DNA from: Thioalkalivibrio sp. ALMg11
GTDB lineage: Bacteria; Pseudomonadota; Gammaproteobacteria; Ectothiorhodospirales; Ectothiorhodospiraceae
NCBI RefSeq assembly: GCF_000377905.1
Contig: NZ_KB898873.1
Location: forward strand, 310,001-374,000
Length of the DNA stretch: 64,000 bases
Direction of reading: 5' to 3'
The notes under the pieces were generated by a model. It made no database searches. It was not told where the DNA came from and saw only the letters and a program-made list of their open reading frames with translations. Both the position numbers and the translations under genes were made by a program. The first letter of the stretch is position 1. Each line of letters opens with the position of its first letter. This document shows positions 43,168 through 51,921 of the stretch, in pieces.

Positions 43168-43207
43168 CCATCACCCAATCGTCATCGTCTCGCCACAAGC
43201 CAGTCAC
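43168..43207 (+). promoter_or_regulatory. Four 11-nt-phased Pho-box-like half-sites upstream of the PlcP-like gene
   Basis: CCATCAC (43168), TCGTCAT (43179), TCGCCAC (43190) and CAGTCAC (43201) occur every 11 bases, each separated by four. Against CTGTCA(T/C) they match at 5, 5, 4 and 6 of 7 positions. The tract is centred about 60 bases before the ATG. Confidence 0.55.
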
Positions 43208-43250
43208 TCCGTCGCGCGATGCTGACGGCACGCCTCAGCGGGAGTACCCG

Positions 43251-44069
43251 ATGGCCACCCTGGATTGCCGCACCCTGTTCCTGTCCGACCTGCACCTGGG
43301 CACCCGCGAATGCCGCGCGGAATACCTGCTGGACCTGCTGCGCCAGGTGAACTGCGACCGTCTGGTGATGGTCGGCGACGTGTTCGACCTCTGGGCCATG
43401 CGCCGGCGCATCTTCTGGAACGCGACCCAGGCGGCGGTCGTCGAGCAGGTCCTGTCCCTGGCGCTGCACGGGGTCGAGGTGATCTACATCCCCGGCAATC
43501 ACGATGAAGTCGTGCGCGACTTCGTCGGCTCCGAGATCCGCGGCGTTCGCATCGAACGCGAACTGGTGCACTGGACGGCCGACGGCCGCCGCTTTCGCGT
43601 AACCCATGGCGACGAATTCGACGGCGTCGTGCGCCATAGTCGCCTGGTGCACTGGCTGGGCGACCTGGGCTACAACCTGCTGCTGCGCGGCAGCCGCTAC
43701 CTGAACAGCATCCGCCGCCGCCTCGGCCACCCGTACTGGTCCCTGTCCGCCTGGCTTAAGACCCGCGTCAGTCATGCCGCCCGCGAGTACATCCGCCGCT
43801 TCGAGCACGCCGCCGTCACGACCGCGCGCAAGGGCGGATTCGACGGCTGCATCTGCGGCCACATCCACAAGCCGAACGTCGAGTCCTTCGGTGACGTCCT
43901 CTACTGCAACGATGGCGACTGGGTCGAGCACTGTACCGCCCTGGTGGAAGATCGCGCCGGCAATCTCAGCCTGCTGCACTGGTCGGATCATGGCGCTGTA
44001 CAGAGCGCGGAGGCGGGCGCATCCACGGTCGATGCACTCGATCTCGAGTCGCTCCTCGCCAAGCGGTAA
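43251..44069 (+). CDS. PlcP-like calcineurin-fold phosphoesterase (phospholipase C type)
   Basis: 272 residues. Metal ligands of the calcineurin fold are present: Asp-x-His in FLSDLHLGTRE, Asp in MVGDVFDLW, Asn-His in IPGNHDEVV, His in VTHGDEFDGVV and the pair GHIHKPNV. Such proteins are often labelled UDP-2,3-diacylglucosamine hydrolases (LpxH), but the length, the RFRVTHGDEFD stretch and the ending CNDGDWVEHCTALVEDRAGNL fit PlcP, which splits phosphatidylcholine and phosphatidylethanolamine to diacylglycerol under phosphate starvation. GGGAG precedes the ATG. Context with a GT4 enzyme and Pho-box-like repeats supports PlcP over LpxH. Confidence 0.82.
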   Translation: MATLDCRTLFLSDLHLGTRECRAEYLLDLLRQVNCDRLVMVGDVFDLWAMRRRIFWNATQAAVVEQVLSLALHGVEVIYIPGNHDEVVRDFVGSEIRGVRIERELVHWTADGRRFRVTHGDEFDGVVRHSRLVHWLGDLGYNLLLRGSRYLNSIRRRLGHPYWSLSAWLKTRVSHAAREYIRRFEHAAVTTARKGGFDGCICGHIHKPNVESFGDVLYCNDGDWVEHCTALVEDRAGNLSLLHWSDHGAVQSAEAGASTVDALDLESLLAKR

Positions 44070-44076
44070 CCGGCCC

Positions 44077-44105
44077 TTGTCACCGGGCTGTCATGGGCCT
44101 GTAGT
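44077..44105 (+). promoter_or_regulatory. Strong Pho box upstream of the 44.1-kb membrane protein gene
   Basis: TTGTCAC (44077-44083), CGGG, CTGTCAT (44088-44094), GGGC, CTGTAGT (44099-44105). The middle unit is a perfect match to the PhoB repeat and the first has six of seven, at exact 11-base phasing. The start codon follows 11 bases after the last unit, so the transcript may have a very short leader. Confidence 0.7.
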
Positions 44106-44116
44106 ACCGTGGACAC

Positions 44117-44518
44117 ATGAGCGAATCACGATCGCGTCACTGGGCGGGGGCCGGCGCCGACCTGCTCCTGCTGCTGCAATCCATCGAGAACAGCGAGCAG
44201 GCCCAGCGCCTGGCGCGCGTGGCCGGCTGGGTGCTGGTATTCGCCGGGGTCGTGGTTGTGTTGCTGGGCGTCCTTGTGCAGCACACACCCACGATGATCG
44301 AGGGCACGCTAGTCGCGCTGCTCGCACTGGTGGGCGGCTGGCTGCGCAGCCGGGCCGCCGCCACGTTGCTGATGCTGCTGATGGCACTGGGGCTGGCCAC
44401 CGGCCTCGCGCTGGGCGCAGCGACCGGCGGACTCCTGCTGCAGGTCGCGTTATTCGGCGTCGCCCTGCGCATGGTCGAAGGCACCTTCCGCTTCCGTCGC
44501 CTCGCAACCGACGAGTAG
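44117..44518 (+). CDS. Uncharacterised small membrane protein, probable Pho-regulon member
   Basis: 133 residues with four hydrophobic segments (about 33-52, 57-75, 80-101 and 103-115) after a short charged N-terminus (MSESRSRHWAGAGADLLLLLQSIENSEQAQRLARV). I do not recognise the family and see no catalytic motif. It follows the PlcP-like gene by 47 bases and has the best Pho box in the window directly before it. No clear ribosome site is seen, so it may be translated from a leaderless or near-leaderless message. A role beside the lipid enzymes, such as lipid movement or membrane adjustment, is only a guess. Confidence 0.72.
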   Translation: MSESRSRHWAGAGADLLLLLQSIENSEQAQRLARVAGWVLVFAGVVVVLLGVLVQHTPTMIEGTLVALLALVGGWLRSRAAATLLMLLMALGLATGLALGAATGGLLLQVALFGVALRMVEGTFRFRRLATDE

Positions 44519-44597
44519 CCCGTATAGACAAGTACCGTAAGCAGCGGAGCACCAGAGGTCGAAGCGCGTTAAGGAAACGCTGGTGCCTCCGGGCAGC

Positions 44598-44630
44598 GAT
44601 TGCTTCGTCGCTGCGCTCCTCGCACTGACG
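44598..44630. repeat. Dispersed GCGAGGAGCGCAGCGACGAAG-type intergenic repeat
   Basis: Read on the minus strand this 33-base unit contains GAGGAGCGCAGCGACGAAGC, a sequence common between genes in many proteobacteria. It is a single copy here, in a 240-base gap that otherwise shows no gene. Confidence 0.55.
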
Positions 44631-44758
44631 GGCAGGTAGCAGAACGCAACACCCAGGGACTGCTCGGCAGTCCGCCCTCGGCCGCGCAAACTTGAACCCG
44701 GCGGGCGGGGCGGACAGGATGGAGGCCCTCTACACTCCGCCAAGGAAGCGCGAACGCG

Positions 44759-46444
44759 ATGTCCGTCGTCGGCCGCCTGCAAACCCGTCTGCGCGCCTTC
44801 ATCTGGCCCGCCTGGGCCAACCGCATCCTCGGGACGCTGTCGATCCCGGGGCTGATCCTGGCCACGCTGTTCTTTGCCGCCTCGCTGACCCCCAGCCTGA
44901 TCCCGCGCACCGATGACGTACAGGGCATCCTGTCCGGGGTTTCACTGGCGGCCGGCTACGGCGTGGGCGTGTTTTTCCACTGGCTGTGGTCCTACCTGGA
45001 GCTGCCGGAGCTTGGCGAACGCACCCACAACACCCTGGTGGTGATCGCCGGCGGCGGGGCCGTGCTGATCGTGCTGATCTTCCTGTGGCAAGCCACCGAG
45101 TGGCAGAACAGCATCCGCGCGCTCATGGAACAGGAGCCGGTGGACGGTGGATTCCCCATACGCCTGGGGCTGATCGCAGCGGCGGTGTTCATCGCCACGC
45201 TGGCCGTGGCACGGCTGTTCCAGTTGCTGGTGCGCTTCCTCGCGCGGCACCTGCGCCGCTTCATCCCGCGCCGGCTGTCCAACGTGATTGGCGTGCTGGT
45301 GGCGGCCGGGGTGTTCTGGGCGGTGATCGACGGGGTCATCCTGGAATACAGCCTGCGCGCCGCCGATCGCAGCTTCCAGCAGTTCGACGTACGCGAACAC
45401 CCCGGGGCGGAGCAGCCGGGCGCGGCCTTCCGCACCGGCAGCCCGGCCTCGCTGATCAGCTGGGACGAGGGCCTGGGCCGCCAGGGCCAGCGTTTCATCG
45501 ACCAAGCCCCGGACGCCGCCGCGATTAGCGACTTCACCGGTGACGGAGCGCTGGACCCGATCCGCGTGTATGTGGGGCTGAACGCCGCCGAGACCATCGA
45601 GGAACGCGCGCGACTGGCCCTGCAGGAGATGCTGCGGGTCAATGCCTTCGACCGTTCGGTGCTGGTGCTGGCCACGCCCACCGGACGCGGCTGGGTGGAC
45701 AACCGTGCGATCCAGCCGGTCGAGTACCTGCACGGTGGCGATGTGTCCACCGTGGCCGTGCAGTACTCCTACCTGCCGAGCTGGTTGTCGCTGATGGCGG
45801 AATCGCAATACGGTCACGAGACCGCCCAGGCGGTCTTCGCTGAGATCTACGGCTACTGGAAACAGCTACCGCCGGACGCCCGCCCGGACCTGTACCTCTA
45901 TGGCCTGAGCCTCGGGGCGCTGAACTCCGAGCGGGCGGCAGACCTGTACGACGTAATCGGCGACCCGTTCTCCGGCGCGCTGTGGGCCGGCCCTCCGTTT
46001 CGTAGCGAGACCTGGCACGACATCGTGCGCCAGCGCCAACCCGACTCGCCGGCCTGGCTGCCGCGCTTTCGCGACAGTTCGGTGGTGCGCTTCACCAATC
46101 AGGGAAACCACCTGGATATCCCCGGCGCCGAATGGGGCCCGATGCGCATCGTCTACCTGCAATACGCCAGCGACCCGGTCACCTTCTTCGAGCCCCAGGC
46201 CCTGTACCGCCAGCCGGAATGGATGCAGGCTCCGCGCGGCCCGGATGTCTCCCCGGACCTGACCTGGTACCCGGTGATCACCATGTTGCAGCTGGCGGTC
46301 GACGTCGCGATCGGCGACGCCGCCCCGCGCGGCTACGGCCACGTCTATGCCACCGAGCACTACATCGATGCCTGGCAGGCGGTGACAAACGTGGACAGGT
46401 CAGCGGACGAGATCGCGTGGCTCAAACGCCACCTGGCCGACTGA
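44759..46444 (+). CDS. Membrane alpha/beta-hydrolase (Abhydrolase_9 family)
   Basis: 561 residues. The N-terminal 220 residues carry about five membrane helices (IPGLILATLFFAASLTPSLIPR, LVVIAGGGAVLIVLIFLW, LIAAAVFIATLAVARLFQLL and others), matching the Abhydrolase_9 N-terminal module. The cytoplasmic or periplasmic C-terminal domain has the nucleophile elbow YLYGLSLGALNSE (Gly-x-Ser-x-Gly) around residue 380 and NQGNHLDIPGAEWG near the end. The substrate is not known; such proteins are suspected lipases or esterases. Its position after the Pho-linked lipid genes is suggestive, but 240 bases with a repeat separate them and no Pho box was found before it. Confidence 0.87.
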   Translation: MSVVGRLQTRLRAFIWPAWANRILGTLSIPGLILATLFFAASLTPSLIPRTDDVQGILSGVSLAAGYGVGVFFHWLWSYLELPELGERTHNTLVVIAGGGAVLIVLIFLWQATEWQNSIRALMEQEPVDGGFPIRLGLIAAAVFIATLAVARLFQLLVRFLARHLRRFIPRRLSNVIGVLVAAGVFWAVIDGVILEYSLRAADRSFQQFDVREHPGAEQPGAAFRTGSPASLISWDEGLGRQGQRFIDQAPDAAAISDFTGDGALDPIRVYVGLNAAETIEERARLALQEMLRVNAFDRSVLVLATPTGRGWVDNRAIQPVEYLHGGDVSTVAVQYSYLPSWLSLMAESQYGHETAQAVFAEIYGYWKQLPPDARPDLYLYGLSLGALNSERAADLYDVIGDPFSGALWAGPPFRSETWHDIVRQRQPDSPAWLPRFRDSSVVRFTNQGNHLDIPGAEWGPMRIVYLQYASDPVTFFEPQALYRQPEWMQAPRGPDVSPDLTWYPVITMLQLAVDVAIGDAAPRGYGHVYATEHYIDAWQAVTNVDRSADEIAWLKRHLAD

Positions 46445-46448
46445 GCGG

Positions 46449-47003
46449 CTACTCCACCGCCGGGTCCGGCTGCAGGCCGAACCAGACGATGGCGTGCTCG
46501 TCCGACAGCGCCGCCCCCAGCGCCCGCCATTCGCGGGAGGCCCAGACGCCCTCGTTCGCCAGCACGGCATAGTGGGCGGGGCTGCGCCGCCAGATGCCCA
46601 GCGCGGCCTCCTCCGTCATCGCCTCGCTGCGCCAGGCCACGATCTCGAATCCGGCATGCGGATAGTCATCGCCTGTCAGTTCGCCCGGCTTGTCGCGCAT
46701 GCACTGCGCCGAGGCGGAGTCACCGGCCTCGTAGCAGCAGGGCGTCCATGCCCCTTCATCCGACCAGCTGTGCAGCGAGCACTCGCGGGCAGCCGGGTCA
46801 TGCGCCTCGATATCGGCCAGGTGCACCTCGGCGACCTCGGCCAGCGTCGGCGACCACGGGATCGCCGACAGCCCGCGCGCCTCGCGATAGTCGTTGATCT
46901 CCTCCGCCAGGTCGTGCCCCGGCGGTGTCGATGCACAGCCGGAGAGCACCAGTAGCACGGCCACGAACCAACCGACTCGCGCCGCCTCATTCATCTTTCG
47001 CAT
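46449..47003 (-). CDS. CAP/SCP-domain lipoprotein
   Basis: 184 residues. The lipobox LLVLSGCAS marks a lipoprotein with the acylated Cys near residue 23. The rest follows the bacterial CAP (SCP/PR-1) fold: EINDYREARGLSAIPWSPTLAEVAEVHLADIEAHDP, then CSLHSWSDEGAWTPCCY and GIWRRSPAHYAVLANEGVW, with the histidines and Glu expected in the cavity. Function is unclear; bacterial CAP proteins are envelope-associated. ATG at 47003 has GGAGG five bases upstream. It is convergent with the hydrolase gene. Confidence 0.82.
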   Translation of the reverse strand: MRKMNEAARVGWFVAVLLVLSGCASTPPGHDLAEEINDYREARGLSAIPWSPTLAEVAEVHLADIEAHDPAARECSLHSWSDEGAWTPCCYEAGDSASAQCMRDKPGELTGDDYPHAGFEIVAWRSEAMTEEAALGIWRRSPAHYAVLANEGVWASREWRALGAALSDEHAIVWFGLQPDPAVE

Positions 47004-47026
47004 ATCGCCTCCCTGCGCATGCCGAA

Positions 47027-47389
47027 TTAACGTTCGCTGAAGCGGGCACCCTCGATGATCACCGGGTAGGTATAACCCGCCCCGAAGTCGCGATCCAGGA
47101 TCAGCGTTCCGGTCACCGAGACCCGGTCACCCGCCTCGGGACGCTCGGTGGAGGTGATGGTGATGTAATCGCCCTCGCTGCCGGTGCCGTCCACCAGGTG
47201 GATGAAGTTGCGCCCCATGATGTCGTCGTTTACCCGGCCCACGATGCCCTCCAGGCGCACTTCCTCGCCCGCCAGCTCGGCCGGGGCCTGGTTCAGCTGC
47301 GCAACGGTATGTACCTCGTCGGCCGCCAGGGGTGCAGCCCCCATCAGCATCACCGCCAGCAGCACGCCACTCCCGATCATTCGACCCAT
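47027..47389 (-). CDS. Small exported OB-fold protein
   Basis: 120 residues with a signal peptide (MIGSGVLLAVMLMGAAPLAADE). The mature part, ELAGEEVRLEGIVGRVNDDIMGRNFIHLVDGTG followed by YITITSTERPEAGDRVSVTGTL, resembles a single OB-fold of the type seen in periplasmic nucleic-acid-binding-like proteins of unknown role. ATG at 47389 follows GAGGGGAACGGG, a better ribosome site than for the earlier in-frame ATG at 47413. It lies just after the third RND pump in the same direction, with 46 bases between, so cotranscription is possible. Confidence 0.75.
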   Translation of the reverse strand: MGRMIGSGVLLAVMLMGAAPLAADEVHTVAQLNQAPAELAGEEVRLEGIVGRVNDDIMGRNFIHLVDGTGSEGDYITITSTERPEAGDRVSVTGTLILDRDFGAGYTYPVIIEGARFSER

Positions 47390-47435
47390 CCCGTTCCCCT
47401 CGTCGTCTTTCATGATTTTCCGAATGGCCGGCATC

Positions 47436-50400
47436 CTAACCGATTGTCCCGGCATCCGAAGGCGCTCGCGAGCGTCCACCCAGTGTTTCCTTCACGCGCT
47501 CCGCGGCCCGGTTTACCACCAGGTACAGGCAGGGCACCACCAGCAGCGTCAGGATCATCCCGGCGATCAGGCCACCCACCACGGTCAGTGCCAGCGGGCG
47601 CATGATCTCCGCCCCCTCACCCATACCGATGGCCAGCGGCAGCATGCCCAGCACCGTGGTCAAGGTGGTCATCAGGATCGGCCGCAGGCGCAACGCCCCG
47701 GCCTCCACCACCGCCCGCGCCGGGCTCAGGCCACGCAGTCGGCGGCCCTGCTCGATGTACTCCACCAGCAGGATCGCGTTGTTCACCACCACCCCGATCA
47801 GCAGGATCGCCCCGATCATCACCGGGGCAGAGACCGGTGTACCCGTCGCCCACAGGATCGCGACCAACCCGGTCAGCGACAACGGCGCGGCCGCCACGAT
47901 CACCAGCGGATTCGCCAGGCGCTCGTACTGCACCGCCAGCACCACCAGCACCAGGAAGATGGCGAGCGCCACCACCGTGGCCATCTCGCGTTGGGTCTCC
48001 TGAATGGTCTCCCACTCGCCCCCAATCAGCAGGCTGTAGTGCTCGGGTACATCCACCTCGGCCAGGCGCTGTTCGACCTCGGCCATCACGGAACCGACGT
48101 CGCTCACCTCGGTGTTGATGTCGCCGTTCACGCGCACCACCCGGCTCTGGTTCTCGCGCTCGATATGCGCGGGCCCCTCGCCAATCGCGAACTCGGCCAC
48201 GTCCGCCAGCCGCACCGGGTCGGCCCCGTCGCGGAACAGGATCATCCGTCCCAGGGTCGCCGTGTCCTGCACGTCCTCCCGCGGCAGACGCACGCGCAAG
48301 TCGTATTCGCGATCGTCACGGACGTACTGCGTCGGCACCGACCCCTCCACCGCATCGCGGATCGCCTGCCCAACCGGGCCCACCTGCAAGCCCAGCGCGG
48401 CCGCCCGCTCGCGATCCACATGCACGCGCAGGATCGGGCTCTGGTCCTCGCGCCCGACCTCGACGCCCTCCAGGCCCCGGACACCCTCCAGGCGCCCGGC
48501 GATCTCGCGGGCGATGCGGCGCATCTCGACGAGATCCGCCCCCACCACCGCAATCGAAAGGTCGTCCCCGGTTAGGCTGAACTGCAGGCCCTGGATGCGC
48601 GGCGGGCGCACGGTGATCCGTGCCCCAGGGAGATCCAGCGCATCCATCGCCGCCTGCGCCTCGGCCACCCACTGCCCCGCGCTCATCTCGCGCTGCCCGG
48701 CAGGGGTAAGCTGCACAGTGATATTGGAGGTGCCCGGGCGCTCGTTGACCACACCGCCCCCGAGGTGCCCGCCGACCATCGCGAACACACTCTCCACATG
48801 CGGCAGCACCTCCAGCGCGGCCTCGATATCGCGCGCGGCGGCATCGGTCTCGTGCGGCGGGGTCCCCGGCGGCAGGACCATGCGCACGCTGACCTGGCCA
48901 TCGTCCACCTGCGGCAGGAACTCGGTGCCCAGTTCGCCGCCGATCTGCACCGCACCGGCCAGCAACACGACGGCCCCCGCCAGCACCGCCCAGCGCAGGC
49001 GCAGGACCTTCGGCAGCAGACGGCGATAGCGCCGGCGCAGCCCCTGCACCCCGCGATCAAACCCGCGCAGCAGCCAGGTCCGGTCCAGCCCACTCTCCCA
49101 GCGGATGCGCGAAAGCAGGGCCGCGAGCATCGGCACCAGGGTGATGGCCGCCGCCAGCGTCGCGATGATCGCGAACGACAGGGTCAGGATCAGCTCGCGG
49201 AAGATCAGCGCCCCGATCCCGGTGATCAGCAGGAACGGAAGCACCGCGGCCAGATTGGTCAGGGTGCCTGCGATGACCGCCGAGACCACCTCGCCGGCTC
49301 CATCATGGGCCGCATCCGCTGGCGATTTCCCGAGCTTGTCGCGATGGCGGTAGATGTTCTCCAGCATCACGATTGCGTTATCGAGCAGCAGCCCCACCCC
49401 CAGCGCGAGACCGCCCAAGCTGATGATGTTCAGCGTGAGTCCGCCCAGACCCATCATGGCGAAGGTCGCCATCAACGCGATCGGGATCGACAACCCGATA
49501 ATGAAGCTCTTGCGCAGGCTGCCGAGGAACAGGAATACCGCCAGCATCGCCAGCACACCCCCCAGGATCGCGGCGGTGCCGACCGAGCTGACCGCGCCGC
49601 GGATGAACGGCGCGGAGTCGCTGACCACCTCCCACTGGATGTCCTCGGGGATGAATCCCGAGCGCTCGAGCCGTTCGAGCGTGGCGCGTACCGAGTCCAC
49701 CGATTCGACGGTGTTGGCGTCCGGCAGCTTGAACACGGACACGCGCGCGGCCGGCGTCCCGTCCAGGCGGATGAACAGGCGCTGCACGCGGTGGCCATCG
49801 CGCACCTCGGCCAGCTCGCCCAGGCGCACATGCGCGGACTGCGGCCCCGGCAGCGGGATCAGCACGTTGCGCACGTCCGCCTCGGAGGTGAACAGGCCCT
49901 CGGTCTTGGCCATCACGTCGAAGGTGTCGGAGGTCACCCAGCCACCGGCCACCTCCCGATTTTCGTCCGCCAGCGTCTCGCTGATCGCGGCCAGCGACAG
50001 GCCATAGCCGCGCACCCGTTCCTGGTCGAGGATCACCTCCAACTCGCGTTCCTGCCCGCCGGAGGCCTCCACCGAGGAGATGCCGTGGATCGCGATCAGC
50101 TGCGGCGCCAATTGGTGTTCCACCCAGTCGCGCACCGCGGTCTCCGAGCGCACGGTGGAGGAAAACCCCGCCTCCCAGATCGGGTCCTGCGAGGGGTCGT
50201 ACTTGTACAGGCGCAGGGATTCGAAGTCGTCCGGCAACTGCGTGCGCGCCAGCTCCAGGTGGCGCGCCGCGTCCTGCAGCGCCAGATCCAGGTTGGTCCC
50301 GTACTCGAATAGCAGATTGACGTTGGTGCGCCCCTCGGAGGCACGGCTGTAGATGCGCGTGAGGTTCTCGGTCGCCGCGAGGTTGCGTTCCAGTACGCGA

Positions 50401-50621
50401 GTGACCTGTTCCTCCATCACCTCCGGCGAGGTGCCGGGATGGTTCACGGTCACGCGGATATGCGGGTACTCGACGTGCGGCAACAGGTCCACCGGCAGGC
50501 GATCGACAAAGAACATGCCGAGCACGATCACCACCGAGGCCAGCGCCATGATCGCCACCGGCCGGCGGATGGAGAAACTGGTCACCCGTCCGCGCGGGCG
50601 GTCCTCCGGGTCGGCTGCCAT
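47436..50621 (-). CDS. RND efflux permease, third of three (Asp-Asn class)
   Basis: 1061 residues in the RND twelve-helix plan. In the first helical block the usual Asp-Asp reads Asp-Asn: GVGLLLDNAIVMLENIYRHRDK. The second block has GVVVNNAILLVEYIEQGRRLRG, lacking the AcrB lysine. Pumps with this pattern (SwrC-like and relatives) occur widely in Gram-positive and Gram-negative bacteria, so proton coupling may differ from AcrB. The periplasmic ends include SRASEGRTNVNLLFEYG and SSVEASGGQERELEVILDQERVRGYGL. It follows its lipoprotein adaptor by three bases. Confidence 0.92.
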   Translation of the reverse strand: MAADPEDRPRGRVTSFSIRRPVAIMALASVVIVLGMFFVDRLPVDLLPHVEYPHIRVTVNHPGTSPEVMEEQVTRVLERNLAATENLTRIYSRASEGRTNVNLLFEYGTNLDLALQDAARHLELARTQLPDDFESLRLYKYDPSQDPIWEAGFSSTVRSETAVRDWVEHQLAPQLIAIHGISSVEASGGQERELEVILDQERVRGYGLSLAAISETLADENREVAGGWVTSDTFDVMAKTEGLFTSEADVRNVLIPLPGPQSAHVRLGELAEVRDGHRVQRLFIRLDGTPAARVSVFKLPDANTVESVDSVRATLERLERSGFIPEDIQWEVVSDSAPFIRGAVSSVGTAAILGGVLAMLAVFLFLGSLRKSFIIGLSIPIALMATFAMMGLGGLTLNIISLGGLALGVGLLLDNAIVMLENIYRHRDKLGKSPADAAHDGAGEVVSAVIAGTLTNLAAVLPFLLITGIGALIFRELILTLSFAIIATLAAAITLVPMLAALLSRIRWESGLDRTWLLRGFDRGVQGLRRRYRRLLPKVLRLRWAVLAGAVVLLAGAVQIGGELGTEFLPQVDDGQVSVRMVLPPGTPPHETDAAARDIEAALEVLPHVESVFAMVGGHLGGGVVNERPGTSNITVQLTPAGQREMSAGQWVAEAQAAMDALDLPGARITVRPPRIQGLQFSLTGDDLSIAVVGADLVEMRRIAREIAGRLEGVRGLEGVEVGREDQSPILRVHVDRERAAALGLQVGPVGQAIRDAVEGSVPTQYVRDDREYDLRVRLPREDVQDTATLGRMILFRDGADPVRLADVAEFAIGEGPAHIERENQSRVVRVNGDINTEVSDVGSVMAEVEQRLAEVDVPEHYSLLIGGEWETIQETQREMATVVALAIFLVLVVLAVQYERLANPLVIVAAAPLSLTGLVAILWATGTPVSAPVMIGAILLIGVVVNNAILLVEYIEQGRRLRGLSPARAVVEAGALRLRPILMTTLTTVLGMLPLAIGMGEGAEIMRPLALTVVGGLIAGMILTLLVVPCLYLVVNRAAERVKETLGGRSRAPSDAGTIG

Positions 50622-50624
50622 GCT

Positions 50625-51722
50625 CTAGCCCCGCCAGCCGACGATGCGTACGCGCTGGCCCTCGCGCATGTCGATCGGGTTGGTCGCCAGCACGATCTCG
50701 CCTGCTTCCAGGCCGTCGGTGATCTCGGTCCACGGGCCGCGGGTCACGCCGGTCTCGACGGTGCGGCGCTCCAGCTGCTCGTCCACCACCACGTAGACAT
50801 AGCGCTGGTCGCCGTCCTCGCCGATCGCGGCGGCCGGGACCGCCAGCGCATCCGGGCGATCGTCGACGGTCATGCGAATACGGGCGAGGTTGCCCGGACG
50901 CACGCCATTCTCCGCGGCCTCGGTCGGCAGGGCGATCTCGACCGTCACCTGCTGGGAGGCCGGCGAGGCCACCGGGAAGATGCGCCGGATCTCGGCGACA
51001 TAGTCGGTATCCGGAAACGCGTCCAGCCGAATGGGCACATCCTGGCCGACCACCAGATCGCGTACGTCCAGTTCGGAGACCCCGGGACGCAGGACCAAGG
51101 TGGTGACATCGACCAGTTCCAGCAAGGTATCCCGCGCGGCGACCGCCTCGCCGGGCTCGACCATCCGCTCGGTGATCACACCGTCGCGCCCGGCGGCGAG
51201 CGTCCCGTAGTCCACCCGCGCCTGCCACAGCGCCTGCTCGCTCTGGGCCGAGCGCAGCGCGGCGCGAGCCCGCTCGTAGCTGGCACGGCTGGCAATCCCC
51301 TCGTCGCGCAGCTCGGAACTGCGCGCATACTCCAGCCGGGCCTCTTCGGCATGCGCCTCGGCGCGCGCCAGCTCCGCGCGTTCCTCGGCCACGTCCAGCT
51401 CGACCAGGGTCTCGCCTTGTTCCACACGGTCGCCTTCCTCGACATGCACCGCCTCGACCACACCATCGGTGCGCGCCGCCAGACGCACCCGCGCCATCGG
51501 CTCGACCCGCGCGGACACCATCAGCTCGCGTGACAGGTCCCGCGGCTGGAGCTCCACCGCCGCGATCGGCGTAGCCGCCTCGCCGCCTTCGTCATTGGCC
51601 CCGGCCTCGTTGCCGCTCCCGCAGGCGGTCAGCGAGAACACCAGCGCAAGGGCCAGCGTGACTCCCGCCCAGCGGGTCGCGCGCGAGGACCGCGCGAATA
51701 AACCACCCTGGATGTTCGGCAT
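50625..51722 (-). CDS. Lipoprotein RND efflux adaptor, partner of the 47.4-50.6 kb pump
   Basis: 365 residues. The N-terminus has a lipobox, ALALVFSLTACGSG, so it is an acylated adaptor like AcrA rather than a helix-anchored one. The adaptor domains follow: lipoyl half GVVEAVHVEEGDRVEQGETLVELD, coiled coil about 125-180, second lipoyl half ITERMVEPGEAVAARDTLLELV, then barrel and proximal parts (VPAAAIGEDGDQRYVYVVVDEQ). ATG at 51722 is chosen because it gives this signal. A 9-bp hairpin (51746-51754 with 51764-51772) lies in the leader about 24 bases before the start and could affect translation. Confidence 0.9.
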   Translation of the reverse strand: MPNIQGGLFARSSRATRWAGVTLALALVFSLTACGSGNEAGANDEGGEAATPIAAVELQPRDLSRELMVSARVEPMARVRLAARTDGVVEAVHVEEGDRVEQGETLVELDVAEERAELARAEAHAEEARLEYARSSELRDEGIASRASYERARAALRSAQSEQALWQARVDYGTLAAGRDGVITERMVEPGEAVAARDTLLELVDVTTLVLRPGVSELDVRDLVVGQDVPIRLDAFPDTDYVAEIRRIFPVASPASQQVTVEIALPTEAAENGVRPGNLARIRMTVDDRPDALAVPAAAIGEDGDQRYVYVVVDEQLERRTVETGVTRGPWTEITDGLEAGEIVLATNPIDMREGQRVRIVGWRG

Positions 51723-51921
51723 GTGCAGCGACCTGTTCGGCGACGGGGAGCACGCGGTGCCATCGTGCTCCCGCGGGCGACCGATCTTTGGGGCTGATCC
51801 CCATGGTAGCGGTTCCTGCCCACGCCCCGCAGGCCAGGGAGGCGCTCGGGGTTCGCGCGGGTGCCCCATGATTTTCCGGCCCTGCACGGCGCCCGGCTGG
51901 CAAACATGCGACGATTGGACG

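Noticed and set aside
43251-44069. Calling the phosphoesterase LpxH of lipid A synthesis
   Set aside because: Length and C-terminal motif fit PlcP better and the neighbours are lipid genes with Pho-box-like sites; LpxH cannot be fully excluded without a profile search.
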